Shown here: piece after piece, positions 53,873 to 63,997 of the stretch
Position numbering within the stretch: position 1 is the stretch's first letter
How the letters are laid out: the number at the start of each line of letters is the position of its first letter
Source of the DNA: Tridacna crocea
Lineage: Eukaryota > Mollusca > Bivalvia > Cardiida > Cardiidae
Direction of reading: 5' to 3'
Length of the DNA: 64,000 nt
Assembly (NCBI GenBank): GCA_943736015.1
Contig: OX031061.1
Location: 57,356,192-57,420,191 of the forward strand
Translations under genes and position numbers: made by a program
Notes under the pieces: generated by a model
The model's database searches: none
Told to the model about the DNA's origin: nothing
The model's input: only the letters and a program-made list of their open reading frames with translations

Positions 53873-53975
53873 TTAAACCCTTTGAAACCCTATGTTGTGG
53901 GTACTGATTAGAGTCGTTTCCATGAGACGATTCTAATTAGTACCCACAACATGGGGTTTCATGGACAATGGTTAA
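53873..53975. mobile_element. hpG: 103 bp TTAA hairpin
   Basis: TTAA both ends. gaaaccctatgttgtggg and tactgattagagtcgt are mirrored by acgattctaattagta and cccacaacatggggtttc around tttccatgag. Nearly pure hairpin, single copy here. Confidence 0.8.
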
Positions 53976-54088
53976 TATTTTCAATCTTGCAATCAAATTC
54001 ACTCTATCTGCAATCAAATTCACTCTGTCTAGCTGGAGTGTTCCCTAATAGCAAATGTTTTCAAATGTGTTCTGGACAATGAAAAACA

Positions 54089-54286
54089 GGGCCCGTATTC
54101 ACCAACCATTCTTAAGAACGTTCTTTGTCTTATTCTCTAGAATTTTTTACATTTGTAAGTAACACAACTTCTGATTGGCTGAGCCATTCGGTTTAGCCAA
54201 TCATAAGTTGTGTTACTTACAAATTTGGAAAACCTTGCAGAATAAAACTACGAATATTCTCAAGAATGGTTGGTGAATATGGGCCC
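54089..54286. mobile_element. Foldback MITE famE, copy 2
   Basis: GGGCCCGTATTCACCAACC..ACATTTGTAAGTAACAC..gattggctgagcc with full mirror. Short flanking words ca/tg only, so the target duplication is unresolved. Confidence 0.85.
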
Positions 54287-54534
54287 TGTTCATGCTAGAG
54301 GTAATGAGTTAACCAATCAAAAGAGTGCAGGAAGATCAAAGTGCTAATGGTGTCAGAACTGGGAGTACCAAACGACAACTGCCAAATTGAAAGTCTAGCC
54401 TGTCTGATCGGCAGACAACTCATCCTTCTGTCTGTCTGACAGATTCCATTCATAAGCATGTCTGTACAGCTGGTAAAAGTATTCAAATAACACATTCATC
54501 TTTCACCTCATTTACAAATACCTCCATTTAATGC

Positions 54535-54774
54535 TTAACCCTTTACCACACAGCAAAATTTTAGACCTGTTCACCTGTACAAAATTGGAAGCATTTGCAG
54601 ACGACAATTGAATAGGGGCTCAAATGACGCAATTTTTGTTTGATAGGTTAGAAAACTTTCTACAGTAGAAAACTTTACTAGCAGTAACCAGCATTTTCTC
54701 CTTTTCCCACAAAGTTTTCATCAGGCTTCTTCCTCAGGGTCGTTAAAAGGCATCATTGTGTGGTAAAGAATTAA
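54535..54774 (-). mobile_element. hpA MITE with altered left stem
   Basis: TTAA both ends; the left stem is replaced by gaaaactttctacagtagaa, right stem normal. Confidence 0.8.
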
Positions 54775-54986
54775 TGTGCCTTCACAAGTTTACTTACCTT
54801 TGCAGCCAAATAAGACTGCACTCAAAATGTGCTGCCTGACCTATGATCTCAATTACCTGCTCAGCACCAGGGACATTCTTATATCGGCTGACATTTGCTG
54901 AACAAGAGCAACTTTGAAAGTGCAATACTAGTGGTCTAATTTCTATCCTGATATGTTTTATGGGGTAATATTTTGTATTCTAGGAG

Positions 54987-55079
54987 TTAACTCTTTACCA
55001 CACAATCCAAATTTTTAATGACCCGGAGGAAATAGCTTTTAAAAAACCTCAAGTGAAAAGGAGAAAATGATGGTAACCA
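54987..55079 (+). mobile_element. hpA left half
   Basis: TTAA, short arm and stem to atggtaaccag, then cut by repeat R2. Confidence 0.7.
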
Positions 55080-55236
55080 GTAAACAGTCAACATCACCGT
55101 ACAAGTAACGGACTTCTACCAGATAAAACGGAAGCACAATGCATGAGAACCAGAAACAATGTTTTTTGAACATATGATCAACAGAAATGTACCAAACACC
55201 AACATACAAGGAACTTACAGGTCCTGTGATATGCAA
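55080..55236. repeat. R2 repeat, left part (MULE insertion site)
   Basis: aacagtcaacatcaccg, caccaacatacaaggaac, ending in the 9 bp gatatgcaa. Matches 25320-25460 in order. Confidence 0.7.
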
Positions 55237-55826
55237 GAATGTAGGACGTTTTGGCCACGGACGTTTTGGCCAGGACGTTTTGGCCACGGACGTTTTGGCC
55301 ACATATAGTGAAAAAATGGACGTTTTGGCCAAAATAATTTTATATGTACTTTTTATGTAAAATAAAGCTAAAAAAAATTTTTTTTTTATTTGATCAATTG
55401 TTTAGACTTTTGTTGAACTTTTGTTGAAATTTGGTAATAAATTTTAGAGTTTTACAGTTTTATTTATTCCTTTGAAGTAAAGGAAAACATCAACAATTTA
55501 ATGTTTTTAAATTATCTTCAATTTTCAAGTTTTGTCTTTTGATTGACAAACAGTTTGATTGACTAATTGCTTATTAATGATACTTTCTTGCATTTAATGT
55601 TGTTATTATTAGAAGTGTAAAGAGTTTCATTGTTCTTGTCTTTTAACACTAATGAATCTGTAGATCACACCACACTTTAATCATCTATTTCAATTAAAGA
55701 AATATGTGATTAATTAATTTGTTTGAAAAACTGTTAAGAAAGATCAAAGTTGCTAGTATAGAATTAATATATTTGTTTGATATGTAAATTTTTCTGAAAA
55801 AGTTCTGGTACATATATAAAGACATT

Positions 55827-57335
55827 ATGAGGACTGTAGCTTTATTTCAAAATAATATTCAAGTGGCAACTTATATTAACAGTACAATGGAGATTATTAC
55901 TACTAAGCACGGTGGTCAGAAGTTATGTTTAGATGGATTTATGTATACGTGCAAACATGTTGCCAAACAGAAAAACGAGATAACTTGGCGTTGTGTAAAA
56001 AGAACTTCTTCTGGATGCAAGGCAATTTTACAAACTACAAAGGATTATGAAGATGCCACTTTACAGACAGTTCATAATCATATATCTGACAATGTTGGTG
56101 CCGAAATTGAAATCACTAGACACGGAATGAAATCAACAGCCAAAACTACAAATGACAAACCTAACCAGATTGTTACTTTCGCAACATCAACAGCATCAGA
56201 CCAAGTGAAAGCCAGATTACCAGAAGCTGACACCCTAAAAAGAGTCCTCCGAAGAGTCAGGGCAGCTCATAGACCAAAAGAACCACAAACTCTACAAGAA
56301 TTGAGTATTCAACATCCATGGACTCAAACTGTTGGTGATAATCAGACCAATTTTCTACTATTTGACAACGGGCCACATGCTGATGAACGAGTCATAGTGT
56401 TTGCTACAGAAGACCATGTCAGGAAACTAGCAGGCAGTGATAAATGGTGCATGGATGGTACATTTGCGGTGGCACCTCTCCTCTTTACGCAGCTGTATGT
56501 CATTCAAGGACTTGTGAATGGTGTTTTTCTCCCACTCGTGTATGCCCTCCTACAGCGCAGAACTCAGACAACATATGAAACTCTCTTTCGTGTTCTTGAA
56601 CAATTTGGATGTGATCCGTCAACTGTAATAATGGATTTTGAACGCAGTGTGGAAATGGCTATTTTTTCAGTGTTTGGTGAACATGTGAACATCCAGTTTT
56701 GCTTCTATCACTTGACCCAATCAATTTGGCGTAAGATACAATCCCTCGGACTTACCAACAGATATGAGAACGACAATGAGTTTAGATTATTTTGTGGACA
56801 GATCGACGCACTGGCTTTCCTTCCACTGGAAGAAGTCAATGATGGAATAGAATACTTAAAAGAAACTGTACCCGAGGAAGCTGAAGCTCTTCTTAATTAT
56901 TTTGATTCTACATATGTGTCTGGACAACTTCGCCCAAGAAGAAATAATGATGGCCTTATAGTCCGTTTTCGAAGAACACCCCCACTCTTCCCACCTAACA
57001 GATGGAACTGTCACCAAGCAACAATGTTAAATCAACCAAGAACAAACAACGCATCAGAAGGATGGAACAATAAGTTCCACAATTTAGTTGGCCAAGACCA
57101 CCCATCCGTCTGGAAACTCATTGAGACTCTTCAACGTGAATGTGCTCGTGTAAGTGCTGTTCTTTTACAAGATGAACGTGGTGTTCGACCAAAGAAGAGG
57201 GTTAAAAAAGTGTACATTGAACTTCAGACTCGACTAAGGAACTTGTGCGAAGACAGAATATCTGAGAGGAAATCGATAGTAGAGTTCTTGCGTGGTGTTT
57301 CCAGCAACCTGAGAGCAGGTCAACCAGACATTTAA
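55827..57335 (+). CDS. MULE transposase with FLYWCH zinc finger
   Basis: 502 codons, uninterrupted. The product should cut and move its own element by binding the TIRs in the nucleus. Residues 22-85 hold a FLYWCH-type finger: F38, Y40, W54, C56, C64 and H83/H85 in the usual spacing. The MULE catalytic core follows: D210 in WCMDGTF, D270 in VIMDFE, the C292/H295 pair in CFYH, and E411 in NNASEGWN, so the DDE triad and the C-x2-H motif are all present. A basic stretch (RPKKRVKK) near residue 455 may be nuclear targeting. The first ATG is used; M21 is an alternative. No intron is apparent. Whether it is expressed cannot be told from sequence. The intact frame suggests recent activity. Confidence 0.9.
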   Translation: MRTVALFQNNIQVATYINSTMEIITTKHGGQKLCLDGFMYTCKHVAKQKNEITWRCVKRTSSGCKAILQTTKDYEDATLQTVHNHISDNVGAEIEITRHGMKSTAKTTNDKPNQIVTFATSTASDQVKARLPEADTLKRVLRRVRAAHRPKEPQTLQELSIQHPWTQTVGDNQTNFLLFDNGPHADERVIVFATEDHVRKLAGSDKWCMDGTFAVAPLLFTQLYVIQGLVNGVFLPLVYALLQRRTQTTYETLFRVLEQFGCDPSTVIMDFERSVEMAIFSVFGEHVNIQFCFYHLTQSIWRKIQSLGLTNRYENDNEFRLFCGQIDALAFLPLEEVNDGIEYLKETVPEEAEALLNYFDSTYVSGQLRPRRNNDGLIVRFRRTPPLFPPNRWNCHQATMLNQPRTNNASEGWNNKFHNLVGQDHPSVWKLIETLQRECARVSAVLLQDERGVRPKKRVKKVYIELQTRLRNLCEDRISERKSIVEFLRGVSSNLRAGQPDI

Positions 57336-57400
57336 ATTTGAAGTGATGAAATTATAATTATGAAAGAAAGTGGTGTTATAATAGCCTATACAATTGATTT

Positions 57401-57795
57401 ATGAAATCATTGTAAGAAAAAAAGAAATTGCTCAGAATGAGGATTTCTCTTTTTCTTCCAATGTTTTCCATCATATAAGAAAACATCAATTTCCTTGATC
57501 AATACTTTTGATTATCCTCTTCAGAAGCTCCCAATATGGAAGGATTAACTGTATTATGAAATCATTGTAAGAAAAAAAGAAATTGCTCAGAATGAGGATT
57601 TCTCTTTTTCCTCCAATGTTTTCCATCATATAAGAAAACATCAAATTCCTTGATCAATACTTTTGATTGTCCTCTTCAGAAGCTCCCAATATGGAAGGAT
57701 TAACTGTATTATGAAATCATTGTAAGAAAAAAAGAAATTGCTCAGAATGAGGATTTCTCTTTTTCCTCCAATGTTTTCTATCATATAAGAAAAAG
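57401..57795. repeat. 155 bp direct repeats inside the MULE
   Basis: Two and a half copies starting at 57401, 57556 and 57711 (atgaaatcattgtaag). Each contains a decayed hairpin gaaattgctcagaatgaggatttctc that resembles the hpC core. Units differ by only a few bases, so the duplication is young. Confidence 0.85.
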
Positions 57796-58225
57796 AATTA
57801 AACACTTCATTTGAAATTAAACATCTTTATTTTAAAGCTTCAAATTGTGTCTGAGTTGTAAAATAAATTTAGGTTCGTGTTTTATTTCTTTTGTCTCATT
57901 TTATATTTTTATAATGTACTACCAAACCTTCTACACAATTGTCCATGGCCATCAGTATATAAGTACTTATTAAAGATTGAAAAGACACAGATACAAAGTC
58001 TTGAAACCATCTGTTATAATAAAAAATTGCAATAAAGGTCTATAATGTTGATCAAATAAGTAAATTAAATATGTTTGTAGCTTTAATATCTATAATAAGT
58101 ACATATATAATAGATTTGGCCAAAACGTCCGTTTTTTCAATATAGGTGGCCAAAACGTCCGTGGCCAAAACGTCCTGGCCAAAACGTCCTGGCCAAAACG
58201 TCCGTGGCCAAAACGTCCGTCCTCC

Positions 58226-58400
58226 GATATGCAAAGGCAATAAACAGTCAGTAGCATCCAAAGTCTGTCATTTGCATATCTCCGTCTGTTTTGCCTGGTG
58301 GCAATTTTTTAACAGGCTCAAAACTTCCCACTGTACAGAGCGGACATCACCAGGCTTGCCAGATAAGTAGTGGATTCAACTGATAAAAAACGGACATAAA
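58226..58400. repeat. R2 repeat, right part
   Basis: After gatatgcaa: gtagcatccaaagtc, tgtcatttgcatatctccg, gcggacatcaccagg. Continues the match to 25500-25600. Confidence 0.7.
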
Positions 58401-58656
58401 ACGGATATGAACAAAATAAACTGATGTTTTATCCTAATACTCATTCGCTTGCTGTGACCAAACCTTTTGCTACAACCTTATTGAAAATGATCTACTGCAA
58501 AATAAACAACAGCATTACATTGTGGGAAACAATGCTTAGTTTCAGTTTCTTTTAGAAAAAGACTACTTTTCAGTGAAAAATTTAGGTCAAAAAGGGGCAT
58601 AAGTCTATCAAGAATAGTTTGATGGTTTCCTGCCCTATTTGTATGGGTCCCTCTTT
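58401..58656. repeat. famP copy 2 and unassigned DNA
   Basis: ttttcagtgaaaaatttagg..gtttgatggtttcctgcc (58565-58635) matches 45415-45530; the rest is unassigned. Confidence 0.45.
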
Positions 58657-58884
58657 TTAACTCATTACCACACGACAAAATTTTAGACTGTTTCAAATTG
58701 AAAGCATTTGCAGACGACAAAATAAAGGTGACTGAAAAATTGAAATTTGTTCTGGAAAGGGTAGAAAACACTGTGGGAAAAGGAGAAAATGCTGGTTACC
58801 AGCATTTTCTCCTTTTCCTACAGTGTTTTCAAAAAGGCTTCTTTCTCAGGGGCGTCAACAGGAGGGATTGTGTGGTAATGGGTT
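58657..58884 (-). mobile_element. hpA MITE, complete
   Basis: TTAA both ends; stem cactgtggg versus cctacagtg. Confidence 0.9.
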
Positions 58885-58970
58885 AACTCTATACCAGATG
58901 AGAAAATTTTAGGTTTGTCCAAATTGAAAGCATTTGCAGATGACAATTTCAATTTGGCTAAAATCAAGGT
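58881..58970 (-). mobile_element. hpA long arm, tandem
   Basis: Shares TTAA 58881-58884; gatgagaaaattttaggtttg..gcagatgacaatttc, then unrelated sequence. Confidence 0.65.
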
Positions 58971-59253
58971 CCAAAAACTTCCAGAAAAGGCACTCGTTCT
59001 TCAGGACAAGTGACTTTGAAAAAACACTTGCCCTACTTTGATCCTCACTTGTCCAGCGACAAAAACCTCCCAGAATCTGTCAGTTTGTTTTTCAGATGAA
59101 ATGGAAACCTTACAATGAACCTTAAAACCAGGTTTTAAAAACCGGTACCAGTTATCCAGTCCATTGACAGAAATGAATAAAGCCAAAATAATATGGTTTT
59201 TCAAACTGGTTTCGAGAGAGTTTTTGCGTTAATGTTAATATTGTCCAATTTGC
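58971..59253. other. Unassigned DNA at the 5' break of the retroelement
   Basis: Holds caggacaagtgactttg..cacttgtccagcg and an inverted pair aaaccaggtttt/aaaaaccgg. No RT or RNase H coding sequence, so the retroelement is broken just downstream. Confidence 0.45.
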
Positions 59254-61491
59254 AATGCCGATGCTGATGGCTTGAGTCGGTACCCCTATGAAACCGTTGT
59301 TGATCATGATAATCAGGAAAGAATAAGTCTACAGGACAAGACCGTCAAAGCCATTTGCAACCACCTCAATCCTACCCTGATTGAAATTCTCCCTGCATGC
59401 GATATGAACTTGGCAGACATTATTGATGAACCTGGATCTACCTTATCGCAGAAAGAATTTTGTGAGATACGACAAGCCCAGCGAAGAGACAAGTTGATTG
59501 ACAAGTGGAGGATAGCGGTCATTGATAAAAAGCTTCCATCTCGCTTCACCTGCAAAGACGACTTAACTATGCGGAAGCAATACAAAAACTTAAGAATAAA
59601 GAGAGGAATTCTATTTCGATGCATTCAAGAAGAAGACCAAATTATCGAACAACTAGTTGTGCCAAAGACATACAGGACAGAAATTCTCAAGGCAATACAA
59701 AATGACATAGGCCATCCTGGAAAGGAAAGAACACTTCGCCTTATCCGAGAATGGTTCTACTGGCCAGGCGTTGGATCAGATACATGCGAATGGGTGGAAA
59801 AATGTGATAGATGTATCCGGCGTCAGAGTACCATCGAAAAGGAACCTTTGGTCAATGTACATAGCACTTACCCTCTGGAACTGGTCTGCTTAGATTATTT
59901 GACTTTGGAACCTTCAAAAGGAAATATTGGCAACATTTTGGTTATAACAGACCACTACACCAAATTTCCAAAAGCGATTCCAACAAAAAACCAGACTGCG
60001 AAAACAACTGCAGAAACCTTATTCAACGAATTTTTTGTTCATTTTGGTATACCAGCCTGAATTCATTCTGACCAAGGAGCCAATTTTGAGAGCCAATTGA
60101 TACAAGAACTCTGCACTGTGATGGGAATAAAGAAAAGCCACACATCACCTTACCATCCTCAAGGTAATGCTGGTCCCGAAAGGTTCAACCGCACCCTCCT
60201 GAACATGCTTGGAACACTTGAAGACCATAAGAAAGGAGACTGGAAGCAGTTTGTAAAGCCACTAGTGTATTATTACAACTGCATTCCACACGAAACTACA
60301 AGAATGTCTCCTTACGAGCTTCTCTTTGGAAGAAAGCCCAGATTACCTGTTGATCTAGTGTTCGAAAAAGCCAGAGAGGGCTGCGAAAGTGAATCATTAC
60401 AAGACTACTTAGCTGAGCTTCAACTTAGAATGGCTAAAGCCCATGAGATAGTCTCAAGACATACTGACAGAGCAAAGACAAAAAACAAAGTCCTATATGA
60501 TAGAAGAGCGAAAGCTGTTAAATTGCAAGTTGGTGATAAAGTCCTGGTTAAGCAACTTGCATATAAAGGGAAACACAAGATAGCCGACAGATTTGAACCT
60601 GACACCTATATTGTCATGGACCAGGCAAGAACGGACATTCCTGTTTATAAGGTAAAATCTGAACAATCAGACAAAGAGAGACTGCTTCATAGGAACCACT
60701 TACTCTTGATTGAAAGTCAAGATGTACAGGTTGAAGAGTCTACTGAAGAGGATATTGTATCAGAAGAGGAGGATACAAAATCAAAACCCAGGGATGCATC
60801 CAAAGACAAAGAGATCACGGTCATTGATGACCATAGTGACATTGAACTCTTAAATGAGCTTGACTCTGAAGATGATGATGATTATGCTTATCATGCATAC
60901 GTCTATGGGGACGCCCATAATGTGCAAGATCAGAGTCGGGATAATGAAAATGATGCAGCAGAAGATCTACATGATGAATCTGCTGATCATACCTTTAGAA
61001 ACAGTAATGTTCCAGATACTACAGAAGATTTAGCCAGTAGTCATAGTACTGATGAGGTTAGGCATATTAATGAATCTTCTCTATCTTTTCAGGTTCCGAA
61101 GGAGAAAGATCAAGCCAACCTGGAAGAACAGTCGGCACACATAGAAGCTGAGAATGGCTCTGACATGACAGAACAGTCCTTGGAACAGTCAATGCAAACA
61201 CAAGCCGACCACTGTTTTGACATGAGGACCAGACAGCCCTCAGAAGTCGATAACAGTTCTACCACTGGAATTGAAGGGTCACAAGAGCTTGTCCAGCCTG
61301 TCCCTGCACCAAGACGGTCACAGAGACGAAAGAAACCACCAGACCGTTATGAAGACTTTATCCTGTATCAGATGTCTTCCAGGCAGCCGGATAGCCAGAT
61401 CCAAGCCCTTGATGCTCTCTTCCGGTCAGGTGTTCTGAATGATGTTGATTCCGTTACAGCTCGGAAGTTAGTGAATGCGGTAATGAAGTAA
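59254..61491 (+). pseudogene. Ty3/gypsy pol fragment: integrase and acidic tail
   Basis: The frame begins NADADGLSR, the usual C-terminal end of Ty3/gypsy RNase H, so gag, protease, RT and most of RNase H are missing. Integrase follows: a zinc-binding region (GHPGKERTL..FYWPG..CDRC) in which the first histidine position is Asn; the core with D in VCLDYL, D in HSDQGA and E in GPERFNRT; then ELLFGRKPRLP and a C-terminal module (DKVLVKQ). A TGA at 60058-60060 interrupts the frame between the first and second catalytic Asp; the frame is the same on both sides. After about 60720 comes a long acidic tail rich in E and D (EEDIVSEEEDTKS, DSEDDDDYAYHAY), then PAPRRSQRRKKPPDRY. Non-functional as it stands. 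Confidence 0.88.
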
Positions 61492-61615
61492 ACAGTAAAA
61501 GAACATTCCTTGATTTTTAACTTGTATGATATTGTTTTGTTTTACATGTAATAAAATACTGTTTACTCATGTAATTTGTTTATTATCACTTTGACTGAAG
61601 AGTCAAACACCCTTT

Positions 61616-61630
61616 AAAGGAGGGAGGGGA
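61616..61630 (+). promoter_or_regulatory. Polypurine tract
   Basis: aaaggagggagggga directly before TGTAATG, as expected for priming the plus strand of a Ty3/gypsy element. Confidence 0.8.
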
Positions 61631-62278
61631 TGTAATGATGTAATCTAATTTGTACATGTACACAAGATTAAGCCGTATGTAGTGTTAGTTGTATGTAGTA
61701 CAGCTAGTTCAATTGTTTTTTGTAAGTTCCCGACTGACTTGCATTACAGTAGTTTTGTAGTTAGTTAAGTTAGTAACTTGACAGACAATGACGGGACGTC
61801 ATTTTTCCACAGAGGGGGAGTATGTGACCAGGTGATAGGTTTTTCCTTTATGTGTGTACAGTACTGGTTGTACTTTGATTCCATGTTCTTCATTCCTTTT
61901 GGTTATTTTAATGTCCGTTTCATTCATTTCCGTTCATTGAAAGCATTGCATCTTTTAAGTCAGGTGATTGAGTTGAGCGGCAGATTTCATTGTGTTTAGA
62001 CGGCCATCTTGGCCGTATTAGAAAATTTACTTTTTCTATCAAGTTTAACTGGTTTTTGTAAGCTTATTTGGCTTTCAGTATAGGTTGCTTTAAGCCAGCT
62101 TGTTATCTCTACGCGTGTGCATTGAGAAATTATCGTATTATTATGAGTTTTCGTGTTCACTGACTTTGCGCGTTTATTACGGCAGCATTGGCTAATTTAG
62201 GCAACGACTGTGTTTTAACATTGCATGTTTTATTCATAATATTATTCTTGCATGTTCTTCTTATTACAGCTACTAACA
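61631..62278 (+). mobile_element. Putative 3' LTR of the Ty3/gypsy element
   Basis: Starts TGTAATGATG after the polypurine tract. The end is set at TTACA (62274-62278), which mirrors the TGTAA start, giving 648 bp. With no 5' LTR in the window this end is an estimate, and the LTR could run further, to about 62790. Confidence 0.6.
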
Positions 62279-62834
62279 GCACAGTGTGGAGCTGGTGTGG
62301 GAGTAGACAACCCCATTTGTACTCTGTGAAACCCACTTGTACTCAGTTCTGTGAATTGGTAAGTGACTGTGTAATGTGCTGTAATTCAATGTTTGTTGTA
62401 TGTCTTGTTCTATGGAGTCTTTAGTGTCTTTTAGTATTAACTATGTACATAAGTGAAAGAATGTTTCTGTCAACCCATTTCTTTATGCTTTGGATAAGGC
62501 ATAAAGTCCTAGGTTGTTGGTACTTGGGTAGATTGGTCAAGTTTGGTTAAAACCTGTTTTTATGATATCTACTTTGCAGGAAGTATCAAGTTATTTCTGT
62601 GAACAAGTATTTAGTATTGTTTTTATTGTATATTTCAGATACATGGTTTCATTGTTTAATGGTTTCATGGTTTCACGTATGATGTACTATGTATGCTACT
62701 GTCTACTTGATTAAGAAACAGTTTTAAGAAACCAGTGATTTTGTGTTTGACTTGAATCTTTAAAATAACCAACCGGTTATATATACAAGGGGATGAGTGG
62801 ATTTTTTGGACCCTGAAATAGTGCAACAGTTTAT
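62279..62834. other. Unassigned DNA downstream of the LTR
   Basis: Includes a short direct repeat, atggtttcattgtttaatgg, near 62643-62670. The 78-codon frame at 62188-62424 crosses the supposed LTR end and has hydrophobic and Cys-rich parts but no known domain. Confidence 0.35.
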
Positions 62835-62945
62835 TGAAACATTGTGGGAAAAGGAGAAATGCTGGTTACCAGCATTTTCTCCTTTTCCCACAATGTTTTC
62901 GAAAGGCTTCTTTCCAAATGTCGTCATGGTGTGGTAGAGGGTTAA
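62835..62945 (-). mobile_element. hpA MITE, left arm missing
   Basis: Starts at gaaacattgtggg; one base lost in the left stem (gagaaatgctgg); right TTAA 62942-62945. Confidence 0.75.
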
Positions 62946-63079
62946 TTACACCAAGTTTGAAATACTATCTTCAGTACTGATAGAAATGTTATGAAATATC
63001 AAAGTTTTTGCATGAGGACTAAGAGAGGCATGAGCATGTTTGCTTGTATAAAATAATGAAATAATCAAGTAATTTTGAG

Positions 63080-63308
63080 TTAACCCTTTACTCCACAGAT
63101 ACTCATTTCTACGCATTGCTTGTAGGACCCTTTGGAAAACATTGTGGCAAAAGGTGAAATTGCTTGTGACGAGCAATTTCACCTTTTGTCACAATATTTT
63201 CTATGCTATTAACAGGTGTCATACATGCACAAGAAACTGCTTCATCCTTGCTGTTATTTAGGGTCAATTAGAGATACCATAGAAATGCCTTATGGGGTAA
63301 AGGGTTAA
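63080..63308 (+). mobile_element. hpB MITE, complete
   Basis: TTAA both ends; core gcttgtgacgagc. Confidence 0.9.
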
Positions 63309-63419
63309 TGGTCGTGACTAATACTTCCACCTTTCATCCTGTTTTTCATCCTCGAAATATTATTGTAAAAATGATGATTACAGTCTTTACTACCCAACAT
63401 AATTTAGATTATCCCAACT

Positions 63420-63530
63420 AAAAGCATTTGAGGGGGACAAATTATGTTTGGTTCAGTATTGAAACACGAACTTCACAAAGCAGTGCATGTATGTCAGGAG
63501 GTTCCTCTAAGTGAAATGGGTTAAAAACTA
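63420..63530 (-). mobile_element. hp-type remnant
   Basis: ttagattatcccaactaaaag..catttgagggggac and the end gaaatgggttaa only. Confidence 0.4.
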
Positions 63531-63600
63531 GAATCCCCGCAGATATCCAAATTTTACAAGTAACATATACATCTACATATAGAGATTCTCTGTGGTAAGT

Positions 63601-63829
63601 TTAACCCTTTCCCAAACGACAAATTTTAGACTCTTCCAAACTGAAAGACTTTGCAGACGACAATTTCAACTTTAATGCAAATGGCCTAAGGTTCTCCACA
63701 TGGGTATAAAACAGTGGGAAAAGGTGAAACTGCTTGTTATGAGCAATTTCTCCTTTTCCCACAGTGTTTTTCAAAAAAAACTTATACCGCAGACACGTAA
63801 AAACAAGGGCCTGTTTGGGAAAGGTTTAA
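63601..63829 (-). mobile_element. hpC MITE, complete
   Basis: TTAA both ends; left tcccaaacgacaaatttt, right tgtttgggaaagg; core gtgaaactgcttgttatgagc. Confidence 0.85.
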
Positions 63830-63894
63830 ACTAATTACACGCAAACTGTAGGAGGAGTTGCACACACAATCCCTGCGAAAAGTAGTTCTTTAAT

Positions 63895-63997
63895 TTATGA
63901 ACAATTCCTGAACTACAGTTCATGAACAATCCCGTAACAGCAAATGGCCGGTTCATGAACCATTTTTGTTCATGAACTTTAGGTTTCGTTCAATGAA
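63895..63997. repeat. gttcatgaac-type palindromic words
   Basis: ttcatgaac or its variants occur about five times up to the end of the window; the start of a further repeat is likely. Confidence 0.5.

Larger units (their letters stand above)
55237..58225 (+). mobile_element. Mutator-like element (MULE), 2989 bp
   Basis: Flanked by GATATGCAA at 55228-55236 and 58226-58234, a 9 bp duplication typical of MULEs. Each end is an array of the word GGACGTTTTGGCCA: five units on the left (55243-55337) and six, inverted, on the right (58113-58220). The first four left units are packed, the fifth is set apart by catatagtgaaaaaat. The element encodes one transposase and carries a tripled internal repeat at 57401-57790. 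Confidence 0.9.

Noticed and set aside
55039-55332. 97-codon frame with repeated AKTSWPKRP
   Set aside because: Translation of the MULE terminal repeat array.
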